NCBI GenBank assembly: GCA_964461765.1
Contig: CAYWVS010000005.1
Location: 1 to 64,000 of the forward strand
Direction: 5' to 3'
Length of the DNA stretch: 64,000 nucleotides
Source: JAVVUJ01 sp964461765
GTDB taxonomy: Bacteria; Bacillota; Clostridia; Peptostreptococcales; Anaerovoracaceae
Positions within the stretch are counted from its first letter, which is position 1; each line of letters begins with the position of its first letter. The notes beneath the pieces are model-generated. The model had not been told where the DNA came from. It saw only the letters and a list, made by a program, of their open reading frames with translations, and did not search any database. Shown one piece after another: positions 37,536 to 47,271 of this stretch. Both the position numbers and the translations under genes were made by a program.

Positions 37536-39074
37536 ATGAATGACAGAAAAGGAAAACTGGATAAACCGTTATTTTTCTTATCTTTTGTAGTTTTGGCTGT
37601 GATCAGTATCCCTACGATCATATTTCCTGATCAAGCAATGAACATTGTAAATACAATTAATACATTTATCTGTTATAACTTAGGGAATTATTATGTTTGG
37701 TTTGCTTTTGCAACAGTTATTTTTTGTCTTTATATTTGCTTTAGTAAATATGGTAAGATCAAACTAGGGGATCCCGATACAAAGCCGGATTTCAGTTTGT
37801 TTTCTTGGGGTGCTATGTTATTTTGCGGGGGAATCGGAGGCACGGTCATCTACTGGGGTTCTATCGAGTGGGTTTATTACTTTATCGATCCCCCAAAATA
37901 TGTGGAGGCAGGATCTTACGAGGCATTTGAGTATGCAGCTGCATTAGGGCCTTATCACTGGGGATTTATCACATGGACCATTTACATCACTTGCGGTGTA
38001 GCCTGTGCATATTTACTCTACATAAGAAAAAGCAAAGTATTCCGTATTAGTGAAGCTTGCAGAGGAGCTTTAGGAGATAAAGTTGATGGGGTATTAGGAA
38101 AAGCCATCGACATAGGATTTATGTTTGGTTTGATCGGGGCAGCCGCCACAGCTTTTGGGTTGCAAACTCCATTTATTGCAGCATTAATCAATAGGCTCAC
38201 AGGGATTCCCGATACTACAGTCCTTCGCCTTTGCGTATTATTGGGTGTAGCTACTATTTTTGGAATTACTTCCTATTTAGGTGTATCCAAGGGTATGAAA
38301 CGTATTTCCGACGGAAACGTGGCATTGACCATTTGCATGCTCATCTTTATTGCTTTTGCAGGAAATGTAGTATTTACTTTAAATATGGCAACCACATCTG
38401 TGGGAATCATTGCAGAAAACTTTATTTCACTCTCCAGCTGGATGGATCCATTCGAAGTTACAGATGGTTTTCCTGCATGGTGGACAGTGTTTTATTGGGC
38501 TTGGGCTGTTATGTACGCACCATTCTACGGTTTGTTTTTCGCAAAGATTTCAAAAGGCAGAACCATGGGACAGATGATTGCGGGGACTGTTTGTTTTGGA
38601 ACTTTAGGATGCTTCACAGTATTCGAAGTTTTAGGTGGATATGGAATGTATCAGCAATTCAACGGTGGAGTAGATGTGGTGACATCTCTGTCAGAAAACG
38701 GAGCACCAAATACGATTATTAACATACTTTCTACCTTGCCCGGAGGAACTGTGGTCCTTGGAATCATATTGGTCATCATCGTTCTATTTTCAGCCACCAC
38801 TTATGATGCCACCTCGGGAGTATTGGCAGGTGTATCACAGTATGAACTGGATGAAAACGGGGAATCAAAACCTTGGTTAAGATTGTTATGGGCATTTTTA
38901 TTGGTGGTTTTACCCATGGGCTTTATCATCAGTGGAAGCCCTCTAAAACCCTTACAAACAATCGTAATCATCTTTGCATTACCACTTACCTTTATAATGA
39001 TTATTACAGTAGTATCCTTCTTTAAAATGGTAAAAAAAGATGTGGAGGAAGGCAAATTCCAGTTGCCTAAATAA
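37536..39074 (+). CDS. BCCT-family transporter (betaine/carnitine/choline type)
   Basis: A 12-helix transporter of 512 residues. The family signature GGIGGTVIYWGSIEW (about residues 98-112) and the aromatic substrate region (WTVFYWAWAVMYAPFYGLFFAKIS) are clear. BCCT carriers import quaternary ammonium compounds by Na+ or H+ symport, or exchange carnitine for butyrobetaine (CaiT). It lies 29 bp after the dehydrogenase with AAGGAG. It is the last gene of the sigma-54 operon and the best clue to its substrate. Confidence 0.92.
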   Translation: MNDRKGKLDKPLFFLSFVVLAVISIPTIIFPDQAMNIVNTINTFICYNLGNYYVWFAFATVIFCLYICFSKYGKIKLGDPDTKPDFSLFSWGAMLFCGGIGGTVIYWGSIEWVYYFIDPPKYVEAGSYEAFEYAAALGPYHWGFITWTIYITCGVACAYLLYIRKSKVFRISEACRGALGDKVDGVLGKAIDIGFMFGLIGAAATAFGLQTPFIAALINRLTGIPDTTVLRLCVLLGVATIFGITSYLGVSKGMKRISDGNVALTICMLIFIAFAGNVVFTLNMATTSVGIIAENFISLSSWMDPFEVTDGFPAWWTVFYWAWAVMYAPFYGLFFAKISKGRTMGQMIAGTVCFGTLGCFTVFEVLGGYGMYQQFNGGVDVVTSLSENGAPNTIINILSTLPGGTVVLGIILVIIVLFSATTYDATSGVLAGVSQYELDENGESKPWLRLLWAFLLVVLPMGFIISGSPLKPLQTIVIIFALPLTFIMIITVVSFFKMVKKDVEEGKFQLPK

Positions 39075-39095
39075 TAAGTAAAAATATATTTAATG

Positions 39096-39124
39096 GAGGC
39101 TATTCTACGGAATAGTCTCTTTTA
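39096..39124 (+). terminator. Terminator of the BKACE-BCCT operon
   Basis: A 10-bp stem, GAGGCTATTC (39096-39105) with GAATAGTCTC (39110-39119, one G-U), a TACG tetraloop, then TTTT. Confidence 0.85.
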
Positions 39125-39252
39125 AAATGAAATATTATTATTAAAGGCGGTAGCTCGGCAATTAGAATTAGCTCAAAAAATTTATTTGGGTAAGTGAACA
39201 AGTGGGCATCATTTTGGGGCATCATTTTATACAAGTTAAACGAAAAAGGTAA

Positions 39253-39282
39253 TTGACAATGGAATATAATGTACGTTAAAAT
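39253..39282 (+). promoter_or_regulatory. Probable promoter of the helicase gene
   Basis: TTGACA (39253-39258), 18 bp, TAAAAT (39277-39282), leaving a leader of about 200 bases. A direct repeat GGGCATCATTTT (twice near 39207-39230) precedes it in the 413-bp gap 39075-39487. Nothing else is seen there. Confidence 0.5.
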
Positions 39283-39487
39283 GCACATAAGTTAAAAAAA
39301 AGAGTAATAAAAAATGATTATAAATACTACGAATAGAAGAAATCTTTTTACCAAGTTTACGAAGAATACAAAATTGTTAAAATAGTTGCAATGTGGGCGC
39401 ATTAGGAATATTAAATTCATTTGTTCTAAATTTAATCATAAATACAAAAATCATTCACTTTTGTATAGTGGAAGAGATAGGGGAATT

Positions 39488-42400
39488 ATGGCGCTCATTA
39501 AATGTCCCGAGTGTAAAAAGAAAATATCAGATAAGGCGGAGTTTTGCCCGCACTGTGGTTTGCCTAAGGCTTATTTTTATGATGTCCAAAATATTCAAGA
39601 AAATTTTAAGATAGAGAATCGGGATGCACCCAATGTGCCAGAAGATTCTAAGATAGAGAATCAGGATGGGCCCAATGTGCCAGAAGATTCTAAGGATGGA
39701 CCCAATGCCCAAAAAGAATCTAAGGCAGAGAATACTGATGCTTTAACTGAAAGGGTTGGACAGGAAGGATTAAGATTTGACACCACCCAGGAACAAGGGT
39801 TTGAATCTTCAAATTCCAGTAATACGGGTGAATCGGTTTTAGAATCCCACAGGTTAAATAGTAAGGAAACATGGGAACTTGAATCTCCCAATTTAGGCAA
39901 AGAAGAGCCGGGGCTAGAATCTCCCAATTTAGGAGAGCTGGGGTCAAAATCTCCCAATTTAAGCAAAGAAAAAGAGATAGAGATAGAATCTCCCGATTTA
40001 GGCAAAGAAGAAGAGATAGAGCTAGAATACTCCAACTTGGGCAATGTATTTATTTCCTTTGAAAAGGATTATGCAGAGCTTTTTGGCGCCGATTCCTATA
40101 TCAGCACGGCTCAGGCCAAACAAATTTCTAAAATCTATAAAATCTATTTCGATGATCTGGAAAATGATCTAATCTTCCAATATATAAAGAACAATTCTGC
40201 TAAATTTAAAGTTGATTACACAGCTATCTTTGACTTTACCCAAAAATTTAGAAATATCCAAAGGGATATCCAACTTCACAACTCCAATTATGTGGAAAGA
40301 AAATTGGTAGAACTGAAGGATTATTTTGATACTATTTTGAAGGATATCGATCCGGACATAAGATTGGACGAAGAGCAGAGGCGGGCTGTTATTACCGATG
40401 ATAATTACTGCCTATTGGTTGCCGGAGCCGGGGCGGGTAAAACCACTACAATGGCAGCAAAGGTAAAGTATTTGGTGGAAAAGCAAGGTGTAAAACCGGA
40501 GGAAATTATCGTCATATCCTATACCAATAAGGCCATAAATGAATTGAAGGAACGTATCAATAGTGGTTTGAAAATCCCAGCTAAAATCTGCACTTTTCAT
40601 ACTTTTGCCTTTGAAATCGTTAAGCGGTTTGCACAGGTTCCCCCTGAAATAAATTTTAGCGCCTATAACATTATATTTGAAATGCTGGAAAAGAACATCT
40701 ATCAAGATAAAAAATTAATGCATAATTTAGTGTTATTTATGGGATATTACTTTGATTTGACCGAGGACGTATTTAATTTTGAAAATTTGGAGCAATATCA
40801 TATCTATAAATCATCTCAAGTCTATGAAACCATTAAAAGCAGCCTTGGAGAGTACATTGATAAGGTTGCAGACCAAAGATCCAGACAGGTGAAAACCATT
40901 ACGGGAGAATATTTGCGTTCCGTGCAGGAGGTCCAGATTGCAAACTTTCTATATTTAAATGGAATTGATTACGTATATGAAAAGGTGTATCCTTATGGAA
41001 CTCTGAGTGGTCGAAAAAAGTATACCCCTGATTTTTACATCCATCAAGGAGACTTGGAAGCTTATATCGAACACTATGGCATTACGGAAAGCTATTACAG
41101 CAACCTCTATACGCCTCAACAATTAGCCGTCTATAAGAAGCATATTTTACACAAAAGGATGCTTCATAAACAGTGCACTACCACCTTGATAGAAACTTGG
41201 TCAGTTTACAAGGATAAACGCTCCATTTTTGACCACTTGGCAGAGGAGTTAAAGAAAAAGGGATTTGTTCTTAAGCCCAGAAGCTTTGAAGAGGTCTATA
41301 AGAAAATCGTCGATACAGGGAAGGACAAGTACATCTATAAGTTTATCTTTTTTATGATCAATTTTATTGAGCAATACAAGACCATCGGTTTTGATGAAGA
41401 GGGCTTTGGCATTTTGCGTAAAAAGACAGATAATGTGAGGAATCTTTTATTTTTAGAGATCGCTGAAAAAGTGTATCACCATTATCAGAATACGTTAAAG
41501 GAAAGAAACCAAATCGATTTTGCAGACATGATCAACGATGGGCATGATTATCTCTTGGAAATTCAAAAGCAGCAGATGGAGCTACCCTACAAATATGTAA
41601 TTATCGACGAGTTTCAAGATATTGCCAGGCAAAGGTTTAATTTGACCAAGAGGCTTTCGGAAATAACTAAGGCAAAGGTGGTGGCAGTAGGAGACGATTG
41701 GCAATCCATATACGCCTTTGCAGGCTCTGACATAACCTTATTTACCAAATTTCTCGACCTCATGGGGGAAGGAAAGGAACTGAAAATCACCCATACTTAT
41801 CGAAACTCCCAGGAATTAATCGACATTGCAGGTGGATTCATTCAGAAAAACTCCAAACAGATTCATAAAAAGCTCATTTCCCCTAAGAATTTAGAAAATC
41901 CCATCATTTTGGAGCCTTATGATGCAAGCTTTAAACTAACGCTAAACCTTGCAGAGGCGGTCATCAATATGATTGACAAGATTATCACTGAATATGGGGA
42001 GGATTCCTCAATCCTACTCTTAGGAAGGTACGGATTTGATATGCACAAGCTTTATAATACAGGAAAGTTTGTGGAGCTTCAGGGGAATAAGGTGAGGTGT
42101 AACAAATATCCCAAGGCGAAAATTACATTTATGACGGCTCACAGTGCCAAAGGGTTGGGCTTTGACAATGTTGTCATCTTAAATATGTTGGAAGGCAAGT
42201 TCGGATTTCCATGCCAAATAGAGGAGGATCCCATTATGAAAATGGTGACTCATGAAGATCTGAGCATTCCCTATGCTGAGGAACGGAGACTTTTTTACGT
42301 GGCATTGACCAGAACGAAAAACAGAGTCTATATTTGTACCCCTTTGGACAAGCCATCCAGATTTTTAGTGGAACTCATAAATGAATATCATATCGCGGCA

Positions 42401-42703
42401 CCCAAGGACATGAATATGGAAATGGTGGAAATCTTTAAAATCCGATGTCCTATTTGTGGATTTCCCTTGAAATATGAATTTAACAAAAACTATGGACTTG
42501 GTTTGTACATCTGCACCAACGAAATGGAAATCTGTGATTTTATGACTAATGATAAGCAAGCGTTAAAAGATATTTTTAAGTGTTCTGAGTGCAAGGATGG
42601 ATTTATGATTGTGAAAAAACGGATAGGCGCTCAGCACAAATTTTATGCTTGCACTAATTACGATAATAAAGACATTCGATGCAAAAACGTGATGCCTTTT
42701 TAA
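39488..42703 (+). CDS. UvrD/Rep-like helicase with zinc ribbons, acidic repeats and nuclease-like insert
   Basis: A superfamily 1 helicase of about 1071 residues. In order: a zinc ribbon (CPECKKK, CPHCGLP; 5-27), acidic low-complexity repeats (about 38-185; IEN-D-PNVPEDSK units, then LESPNLG units), Walker A VAGAGAGKTTTM (about 315), an insert with YTPDF and YIEHYGI resembling a PD-(D/E)xK-type nuclease core, then IIDEFQDI, VGDDWQSIYAF, THTYRNSQE, TAHSAKGLGFD and LFYVALTRTK, and two C-terminal zinc fingers like those of topoisomerase I. ATG 39488 is preferred, since the zinc ribbon starts there. Its role in repair or defence is not decided. Confidence 0.85.
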   Translation: MALIKCPECKKKISDKAEFCPHCGLPKAYFYDVQNIQENFKIENRDAPNVPEDSKIENQDGPNVPEDSKDGPNAQKESKAENTDALTERVGQEGLRFDTTQEQGFESSNSSNTGESVLESHRLNSKETWELESPNLGKEEPGLESPNLGELGSKSPNLSKEKEIEIESPDLGKEEEIELEYSNLGNVFISFEKDYAELFGADSYISTAQAKQISKIYKIYFDDLENDLIFQYIKNNSAKFKVDYTAIFDFTQKFRNIQRDIQLHNSNYVERKLVELKDYFDTILKDIDPDIRLDEEQRRAVITDDNYCLLVAGAGAGKTTTMAAKVKYLVEKQGVKPEEIIVISYTNKAINELKERINSGLKIPAKICTFHTFAFEIVKRFAQVPPEINFSAYNIIFEMLEKNIYQDKKLMHNLVLFMGYYFDLTEDVFNFENLEQYHIYKSSQVYETIKSSLGEYIDKVADQRSRQVKTITGEYLRSVQEVQIANFLYLNGIDYVYEKVYPYGTLSGRKKYTPDFYIHQGDLEAYIEHYGITESYYSNLYTPQQLAVYKKHILHKRMLHKQCTTTLIETWSVYKDKRSIFDHLAEELKKKGFVLKPRSFEEVYKKIVDTGKDKYIYKFIFFMINFIEQYKTIGFDEEGFGILRKKTDNVRNLLFLEIAEKVYHHYQNTLKERNQIDFADMINDGHDYLLEIQKQQMELPYKYVIIDEFQDIARQRFNLTKRLSEITKAKVVAVGDDWQSIYAFAGSDITLFTKFLDLMGEGKELKITHTYRNSQELIDIAGGFIQKNSKQIHKKLISPKNLENPIILEPYDASFKLTLNLAEAVINMIDKIITEYGEDSSILLLGRYGFDMHKLYNTGKFVELQGNKVRCNKYPKAKITFMTAHSAKGLGFDNVVILNMLEGKFGFPCQIEEDPIMKMVTHEDLSIPYAEERRLFYVALTRTKNRVYICTPLDKPSRFLVELINEYHIAAPKDMNMEMVEIFKIRCPICGFPLKYEFNKNYGLGLYICTNEMEICDFMTNDKQALKDIFKCSECKDGFMIVKKRIGAQHKFYACTNYDNKDIRCKNVMPF

Positions 42704-42722
42704 ATCGTCTTCGCTTGATGAT
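42704..42722 (+). repeat. Partial copy of the dispersed palindromic repeat
   Basis: ATCGTC-TTCGCTT-GATGAT keeps the ATCGTCTTCG part of the shared module and forms an imperfect hairpin directly after the helicase stop. The match is short, so it is a weaker member. Confidence 0.4.
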
Positions 42723-42769
42723 ATAGAAATAATATAAATATAAAATCTTAATATAAAGGGGAGGATTCT

Positions 42770-44875
42770 ATGGAACTAAAACCATCTTCATTCACCACTT
42801 TTGATTGGAAACAAAGCCGCTATTTTGCTGAACAATATATCCAAGGGGATGTTTTTACTGTGCCGGAAGGTTATGGCATCATAGGAGAAGGGGTTTTTAG
42901 TGAAATTGAAAACCTAAAAAATATCCACACTATAAAACTCCCCTCTACTGTGGTGGGCTTAGAAAAACGGTCATTTAAAAATTGTACTGCGCAGCATATA
43001 GAGCTTCCACAGGGTTTGCAGAAAATCGGTGAATCAGCTTTTTTGGGTAGCGAAAATTTACAAACTCTATCACTGCCACATAGTCTGATTATCATTGAAA
43101 AGGATGCTTTCGGTTGCTGTGAATCCCTGAGGGAGTTAACCATACCGGAAGGGGTTGCTGCTTTACCTGATTTTTGTCTGCGTAGCTGTTCACAGCTTAC
43201 GGATATACATCTGCCTGTAGCCTTGCAAGAAATAGGGGAGGCAACCTTTATGGATTGTGATGCATTAAAGGAAATTTGTCTGCCACGGGAACTTTCTTTT
43301 ATGGGCAAAGGAGCTTTTTTAGATTGCAAGAGTCTGGAGAGTATTACATTGCCTTCTACTCTTACTGAGCTATCTGTTGGGTTATTCCAAGGGTGCACCG
43401 CTCTCAAAGAAGTGAACTTACCGGAAGGTTTGACTCATATTCATGAATATGCTTTTTGGGGATGCACCTCGCTTACAGATGTAGTAATTCCGTCTACCGT
43501 TGATTTCATTCATCCATACGCCTTTGCTTTTTGTGGCAAGCAACTTACCTTACACTTTGCACCCGGCTGCAAAACAGCTGGATATGTGCCTAGGTATTTG
43601 ACAGATGTTTCCTTAACTGGGTTTACAATAACAATGGGAACCTTGAGTGGTGAGGGAGAGGTTCCGGAGGAGTTTTCTATACCGGAAGGGGTTTTTTCCA
43701 TAGATCATCGATTTAAGAATGGGTGCGGATTAAGAAAGATAATAATGCCTTCCACCCTCAAGGAAATTCCATATCTGTGCTTTTATAAATGTGAGGATTT
43801 AGAGGAAGTAATTTTATCTCCCGGCATTAAAGCTATTGAAACCTGTGCATTTGAAAAATGCCTTAACCTTAGAAGCATTTGCCTACCGGAAGGTCTTACA
43901 ACCATTGAAGAAGACGCATTTTCAGGATGTACCTCATTAAAGAGCATTACGCTTCCCGCTACCGCCGAAGATGTACATTACAGTCTTTTTCTGCAAGGAA
44001 TTGAAATACTTCTTACCCAAGGCGGAGAAATCTCCATTGATGATGGCATGTATGTAAATCCTAACAAAGGGGAGCTCATCTTTTGCCCATCTGCAAAGAA
44101 TGGGAGGATAAAGATTCCGCCGTATATTACCACTATCAAATCGGGGGCATTTGCTCGCTGCAAAGGGCTTCGCCAACTTGAGATTCCTGCCCACGTGAAA
44201 CATTTTGGATCCTATGCCACAGGGCTTAGAAGCTTACAAAAAGTGGTCTTTGAGGGTGAAGACACGGAATTGGATCTTGGGGCTTTTAAGGGTTGTACCA
44301 AGCTGACTCATATTACTCTCCCCCAAAATCTTTCTTATCTACCTATGGAATGCTTTGAGGATTGTTTCGCCTTAGAAGATATTACATTGCCATCTTCCTT
44401 GACTACCATTGGCATGGAATGTTTTTTGAATTGTAAAAAGCTTAGGAAAATAGATATTCCTGAGGGAGTACAAGTTCTTCACAATAGGGCATTTTGGAAA
44501 TGTGGAAGCCTAGAAGAAATTACACTGCCTGATGGGATTATGGTGGTTGGAGAGCTTGAATTTAGTGGCTGCAAAAGTCTAAAAAAAGTTGTACTGCCCC
44601 CTTCCATACAGGGCATTTGGTTCGGCGCTTTTTATGGTTGCACTTCTTTAGAAAAGTTAGATCTACCTCAAGGGATACGAGGAATTTCATCCGGGGCTTT
44701 TCGAGGATGCAGAAGCCTGAAGACCCTTACCATTCCTGCTAGTGTAGATACCATTGAATCTTGTGCTTTTAAAAACTGCCCTGATTTGGAGCTTGTGGTG
44801 GAGAAAAACTCTTGCGGCGAACGTTATGCACGAAAAACCCACCGTAAATATAAAATTATTGAAAAAAGAGAATGA
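42770..44875 (+). CDS. BspA-like leucine-rich-repeat protein
   Basis: A protein of 701 residues made almost entirely of LRR_5 repeats of about 23 residues (pattern: I-LP-L-IGE-AF-C-L--I). Cysteines recur at the conserved FxxC position (AFLGSENL, AFGCCESL, AFWGCTSL). There is no signal peptide, membrane segment or anchor, unlike many BspA relatives that are on the cell surface, so this copy looks cytoplasmic. AGGGGAGG precedes the start. Repeat proteins of this kind usually bind proteins; partner unknown. Confidence 0.85.
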   Translation: MELKPSSFTTFDWKQSRYFAEQYIQGDVFTVPEGYGIIGEGVFSEIENLKNIHTIKLPSTVVGLEKRSFKNCTAQHIELPQGLQKIGESAFLGSENLQTLSLPHSLIIIEKDAFGCCESLRELTIPEGVAALPDFCLRSCSQLTDIHLPVALQEIGEATFMDCDALKEICLPRELSFMGKGAFLDCKSLESITLPSTLTELSVGLFQGCTALKEVNLPEGLTHIHEYAFWGCTSLTDVVIPSTVDFIHPYAFAFCGKQLTLHFAPGCKTAGYVPRYLTDVSLTGFTITMGTLSGEGEVPEEFSIPEGVFSIDHRFKNGCGLRKIIMPSTLKEIPYLCFYKCEDLEEVILSPGIKAIETCAFEKCLNLRSICLPEGLTTIEEDAFSGCTSLKSITLPATAEDVHYSLFLQGIEILLTQGGEISIDDGMYVNPNKGELIFCPSAKNGRIKIPPYITTIKSGAFARCKGLRQLEIPAHVKHFGSYATGLRSLQKVVFEGEDTELDLGAFKGCTKLTHITLPQNLSYLPMECFEDCFALEDITLPSSLTTIGMECFLNCKKLRKIDIPEGVQVLHNRAFWKCGSLEEITLPDGIMVVGELEFSGCKSLKKVVLPPSIQGIWFGAFYGCTSLEKLDLPQGIRGISSGAFRGCRSLKTLTIPASVDTIESCAFKNCPDLELVVEKNSCGERYARKTHRKYKIIEKRE

Positions 44876-44957
44876 GTACATATTGGCCTTTAGGTTTAAT
44901 TTTATGATTAAAAGGCTTTAATATTTATGTAGCAATCGAAAAGAGTGGAGGTCATTT

Positions 44958-45764
44958 ATGAAAAAATTAGTAGCATTATTGTTGATAGGTTTTATAATTA
45001 GCGGTACTTTTATATTGACGGGGTGTCAAAGCAAAGAGGATAAATTGGTAGTAGCTATGGAGTTGGCTTATCCCCCCTTTGAAATGAAGGATGAATCGGG
45101 AAATCCCTCAGGTATCAGCGTTGACTTTGCAAAAGCAATGGGTGAGTATATAGGAAAGGAAGTTGAAATAGTAAACACTGCCTGGGATGGACTGATCCCA
45201 TCATTGCAAACAGGAAAGGCAGACATGGTGATATCCTCCATGACCATAAAGGAGGATCGAAAAAAAGAAGTGGATTTCTCTGATCCGTATGCAAATTCCC
45301 TGCTCGCCATTTTAGCAAATAAAAATTCGCATATTAAAAATATTGATGACCTTAATAAAGCAGAGAAAAAGGTTGTTGTAAAAACAGGAACAACAGGACA
45401 TTTTTATGCTTTGGAAAATCTAAAAAATGTAGAGATTATTGCGTTGGCAGATGAAAGTGCTTGCGTTACAGAAGTGGCACAGGGCAAGGCCGATGGGTTT
45501 TTATACGATCAGCTTACGATTTACCGACGTAACCAAGAAAATCCCGACTCTACAACAGCAATTTTTATTCCATTTCAAAGTGTGGAGTATTGGGGCGTAG
45601 CGTTGAAAAAAGGGAATGTGCAGCTTCTGGATAAAGTCAATGAATTCATTGCTATTTACACTGAAGAGGGTGGATTCGATCAACTGACACAAATCTATCT
45701 GTCAAATGAGAAAAAAGCCTTCGATGAACTTGGATTTCAATGGTTTTTCGATATAGCTAAATAA
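44958..45764 (+). CDS. Amino-acid ABC transporter substrate-binding lipoprotein
   Basis: A family 3 solute-binding protein of 268 residues. A lipoprotein signal ends in the LTGC lipobox (C23), followed by the bilobal domain with VAMELAYPPFEM, GISVDFAKAMGEY and the DMVISSMTIKEDRKK signature. It binds a polar amino acid outside the cell and delivers it to the permease encoded 15 bp downstream. First gene of a four-gene operon that ends with an ATP-grasp enzyme. Confidence 0.92.
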   Translation: MKKLVALLLIGFIISGTFILTGCQSKEDKLVVAMELAYPPFEMKDESGNPSGISVDFAKAMGEYIGKEVEIVNTAWDGLIPSLQTGKADMVISSMTIKEDRKKEVDFSDPYANSLLAILANKNSHIKNIDDLNKAEKKVVVKTGTTGHFYALENLKNVEIIALADESACVTEVAQGKADGFLYDQLTIYRRNQENPDSTTAIFIPFQSVEYWGVALKKGNVQLLDKVNEFIAIYTEEGGFDQLTQIYLSNEKKAFDELGFQWFFDIAK

Positions 45765-45778
45765 TTGAAAGGAGTAAG

Positions 45779-46552
45779 ATGAATTTATTTGTTGCTAATG
45801 ATCAGAGCTTAAATCCTATAAAAGCTATCGTAAATCTGCTGTTATTAACAATATCACTGGCTGCGGTCTGCTGGTTTTCCTTTTCAAGAATCGGAATCAC
45901 CTTTGATTTTTCATTTTTGTTTGGTCTAAAAGAAAGACTCTTTGATGGGTTTTTAATGACCATTTACCTAAGTATTGCAAGCCTAGTGCTCAGTTTAATA
46001 TTTGGTGGGGTTACAGCCATAATGCAATCTTCTAGGATTTTATTTTTCAAGTATTTATCAAATTTTTATGTTTTATTTATTCGAGGAACCCCCTTGATCA
46101 TGCAGATTTACCTTTTTTTCTATATCGTAGGAACTGCCCTTGGAATTGAAAACCGATTTATCTGTGGCGTACTGATCTTATCGTTTTTTGAAGGTGCATA
46201 CGTTGCTGAAATCATCAGAGGAGGACTTTCATCCATAGAGGATTCCCAAATTGAGGCAGCAAAGGCTGTGGGGTTTACAAAGGGGCAAATTACCAAATTT
46301 GTAATATTGCCACAAATGATAGCTCGAACGTTGCCTGCCTTAACGGGGCAGTTTGCATCTATTATTAAAGATTCCTCTCTGCTTTCCATGATAGCAGTTA
46401 TTGAAATCACTCAAACCATCCGTGAAATTAGCGCCATAAACTTCAAATTGTTTGAATGTTATCTTTTTTTGGGTGTGTTATACCTTTGCCTCACATTACC
46501 AATTTCATTAATTTCAAAGATGCTGGAAAGGAGGTTTACTTATGCGGCTTGA
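45779..46552 (+). CDS. Amino-acid ABC transporter permease
   Basis: A membrane subunit of the HisM/GlnP type, 257 residues, with five helices. The EAA loop that contacts the ATPase reads EAAKAVGFTKGQ, and RGTPLIMQIYLFFY is the usual conserved segment. The end overlaps the ATPase start by 11 bp. It is probably a homodimer, since only one permease gene is present. Confidence 0.92.
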   Translation: MNLFVANDQSLNPIKAIVNLLLLTISLAAVCWFSFSRIGITFDFSFLFGLKERLFDGFLMTIYLSIASLVLSLIFGGVTAIMQSSRILFFKYLSNFYVLFIRGTPLIMQIYLFFYIVGTALGIENRFICGVLILSFFEGAYVAEIIRGGLSSIEDSQIEAAKAVGFTKGQITKFVILPQMIARTLPALTGQFASIIKDSSLLSMIAVIEITQTIREISAINFKLFECYLFLGVLYLCLTLPISLISKMLERRFTYAA

Positions 46553-47267
46553 TTTAGTAGACCTTACGAAGTGTTTTGATAAACAGAGGACGGTGCTAGA
46601 TGGCATCAACTTTAGTGATGACATTAAAACTCTGGCTCTCATTGGAAAATCCGGCTGTGGGAAATCTACGCTCTTACGATTACTCGGGGGACTGATTTTG
46701 CCTACAACCGGTAGGGTAATGGTTGACGGTGAGGAGGCAGAGGATAGTCACGTCTACAGAAGGAACATCGGATTCGTCTTTCAGCAAAATGGGCTATTTC
46801 ATCATCTTTCTGCAAAGGAAAATATCACATTGCCTCTGATAGAAGTACATAAATTCCTTAAAGAGGAAGCAGAAGATCGAGCTCTGGAGCTTTTACAGCA
46901 TTTTGGGCTGGAATCTGAGAGTGAAAAAAAGCCTATCCAGTTATCGGGGGGACAGAAACAACGTATCGCCATAGCCCGTGCTATAGCACCAAGACCGAAG
47001 ATTTTGCTTTTGGATGAGCCCACATCCGCCCTTGATCCCGAGTACACCACAGAAGTGCTAAACATGATACAGGAGCTAAAGGGAATTGGAATAAGCTTTA
47101 TCATTGCTACCCACGAAATGGGGTTTGCCCTTCATGCTTGCGATAAAATTGTATTTTTAAATGAAGGTAAAATTACTGAATATGGGGAAAGTGAGACGGT
47201 GTTCGCTTTTCCACAGACGGAAGAACTGAAATTATTTTTTTCAAAGTTGCTAGAATGGAGGGTGTGA
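46542..47267 (+). CDS. Amino-acid ABC transporter ATP-binding protein
   Basis: An ATPase of the GlnQ/HisP group, 241 residues: Walker A GKSGCGKST, Q-loop FVFQQNGLF, signature LSGGQKQR, Walker B ILLLDEPTSALDP and switch His in ATHEMGFA. It powers uptake through the preceding permease. Confidence 0.93.
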   Translation: MRLDLVDLTKCFDKQRTVLDGINFSDDIKTLALIGKSGCGKSTLLRLLGGLILPTTGRVMVDGEEAEDSHVYRRNIGFVFQQNGLFHHLSAKENITLPLIEVHKFLKEEAEDRALELLQHFGLESESEKKPIQLSGGQKQRIAIARAIAPRPKILLLDEPTSALDPEYTTEVLNMIQELKGIGISFIIATHEMGFALHACDKIVFLNEGKITEYGESETVFAFPQTEELKLFFSKLLEWRV

Positions 47268-47271
47268 AGAA

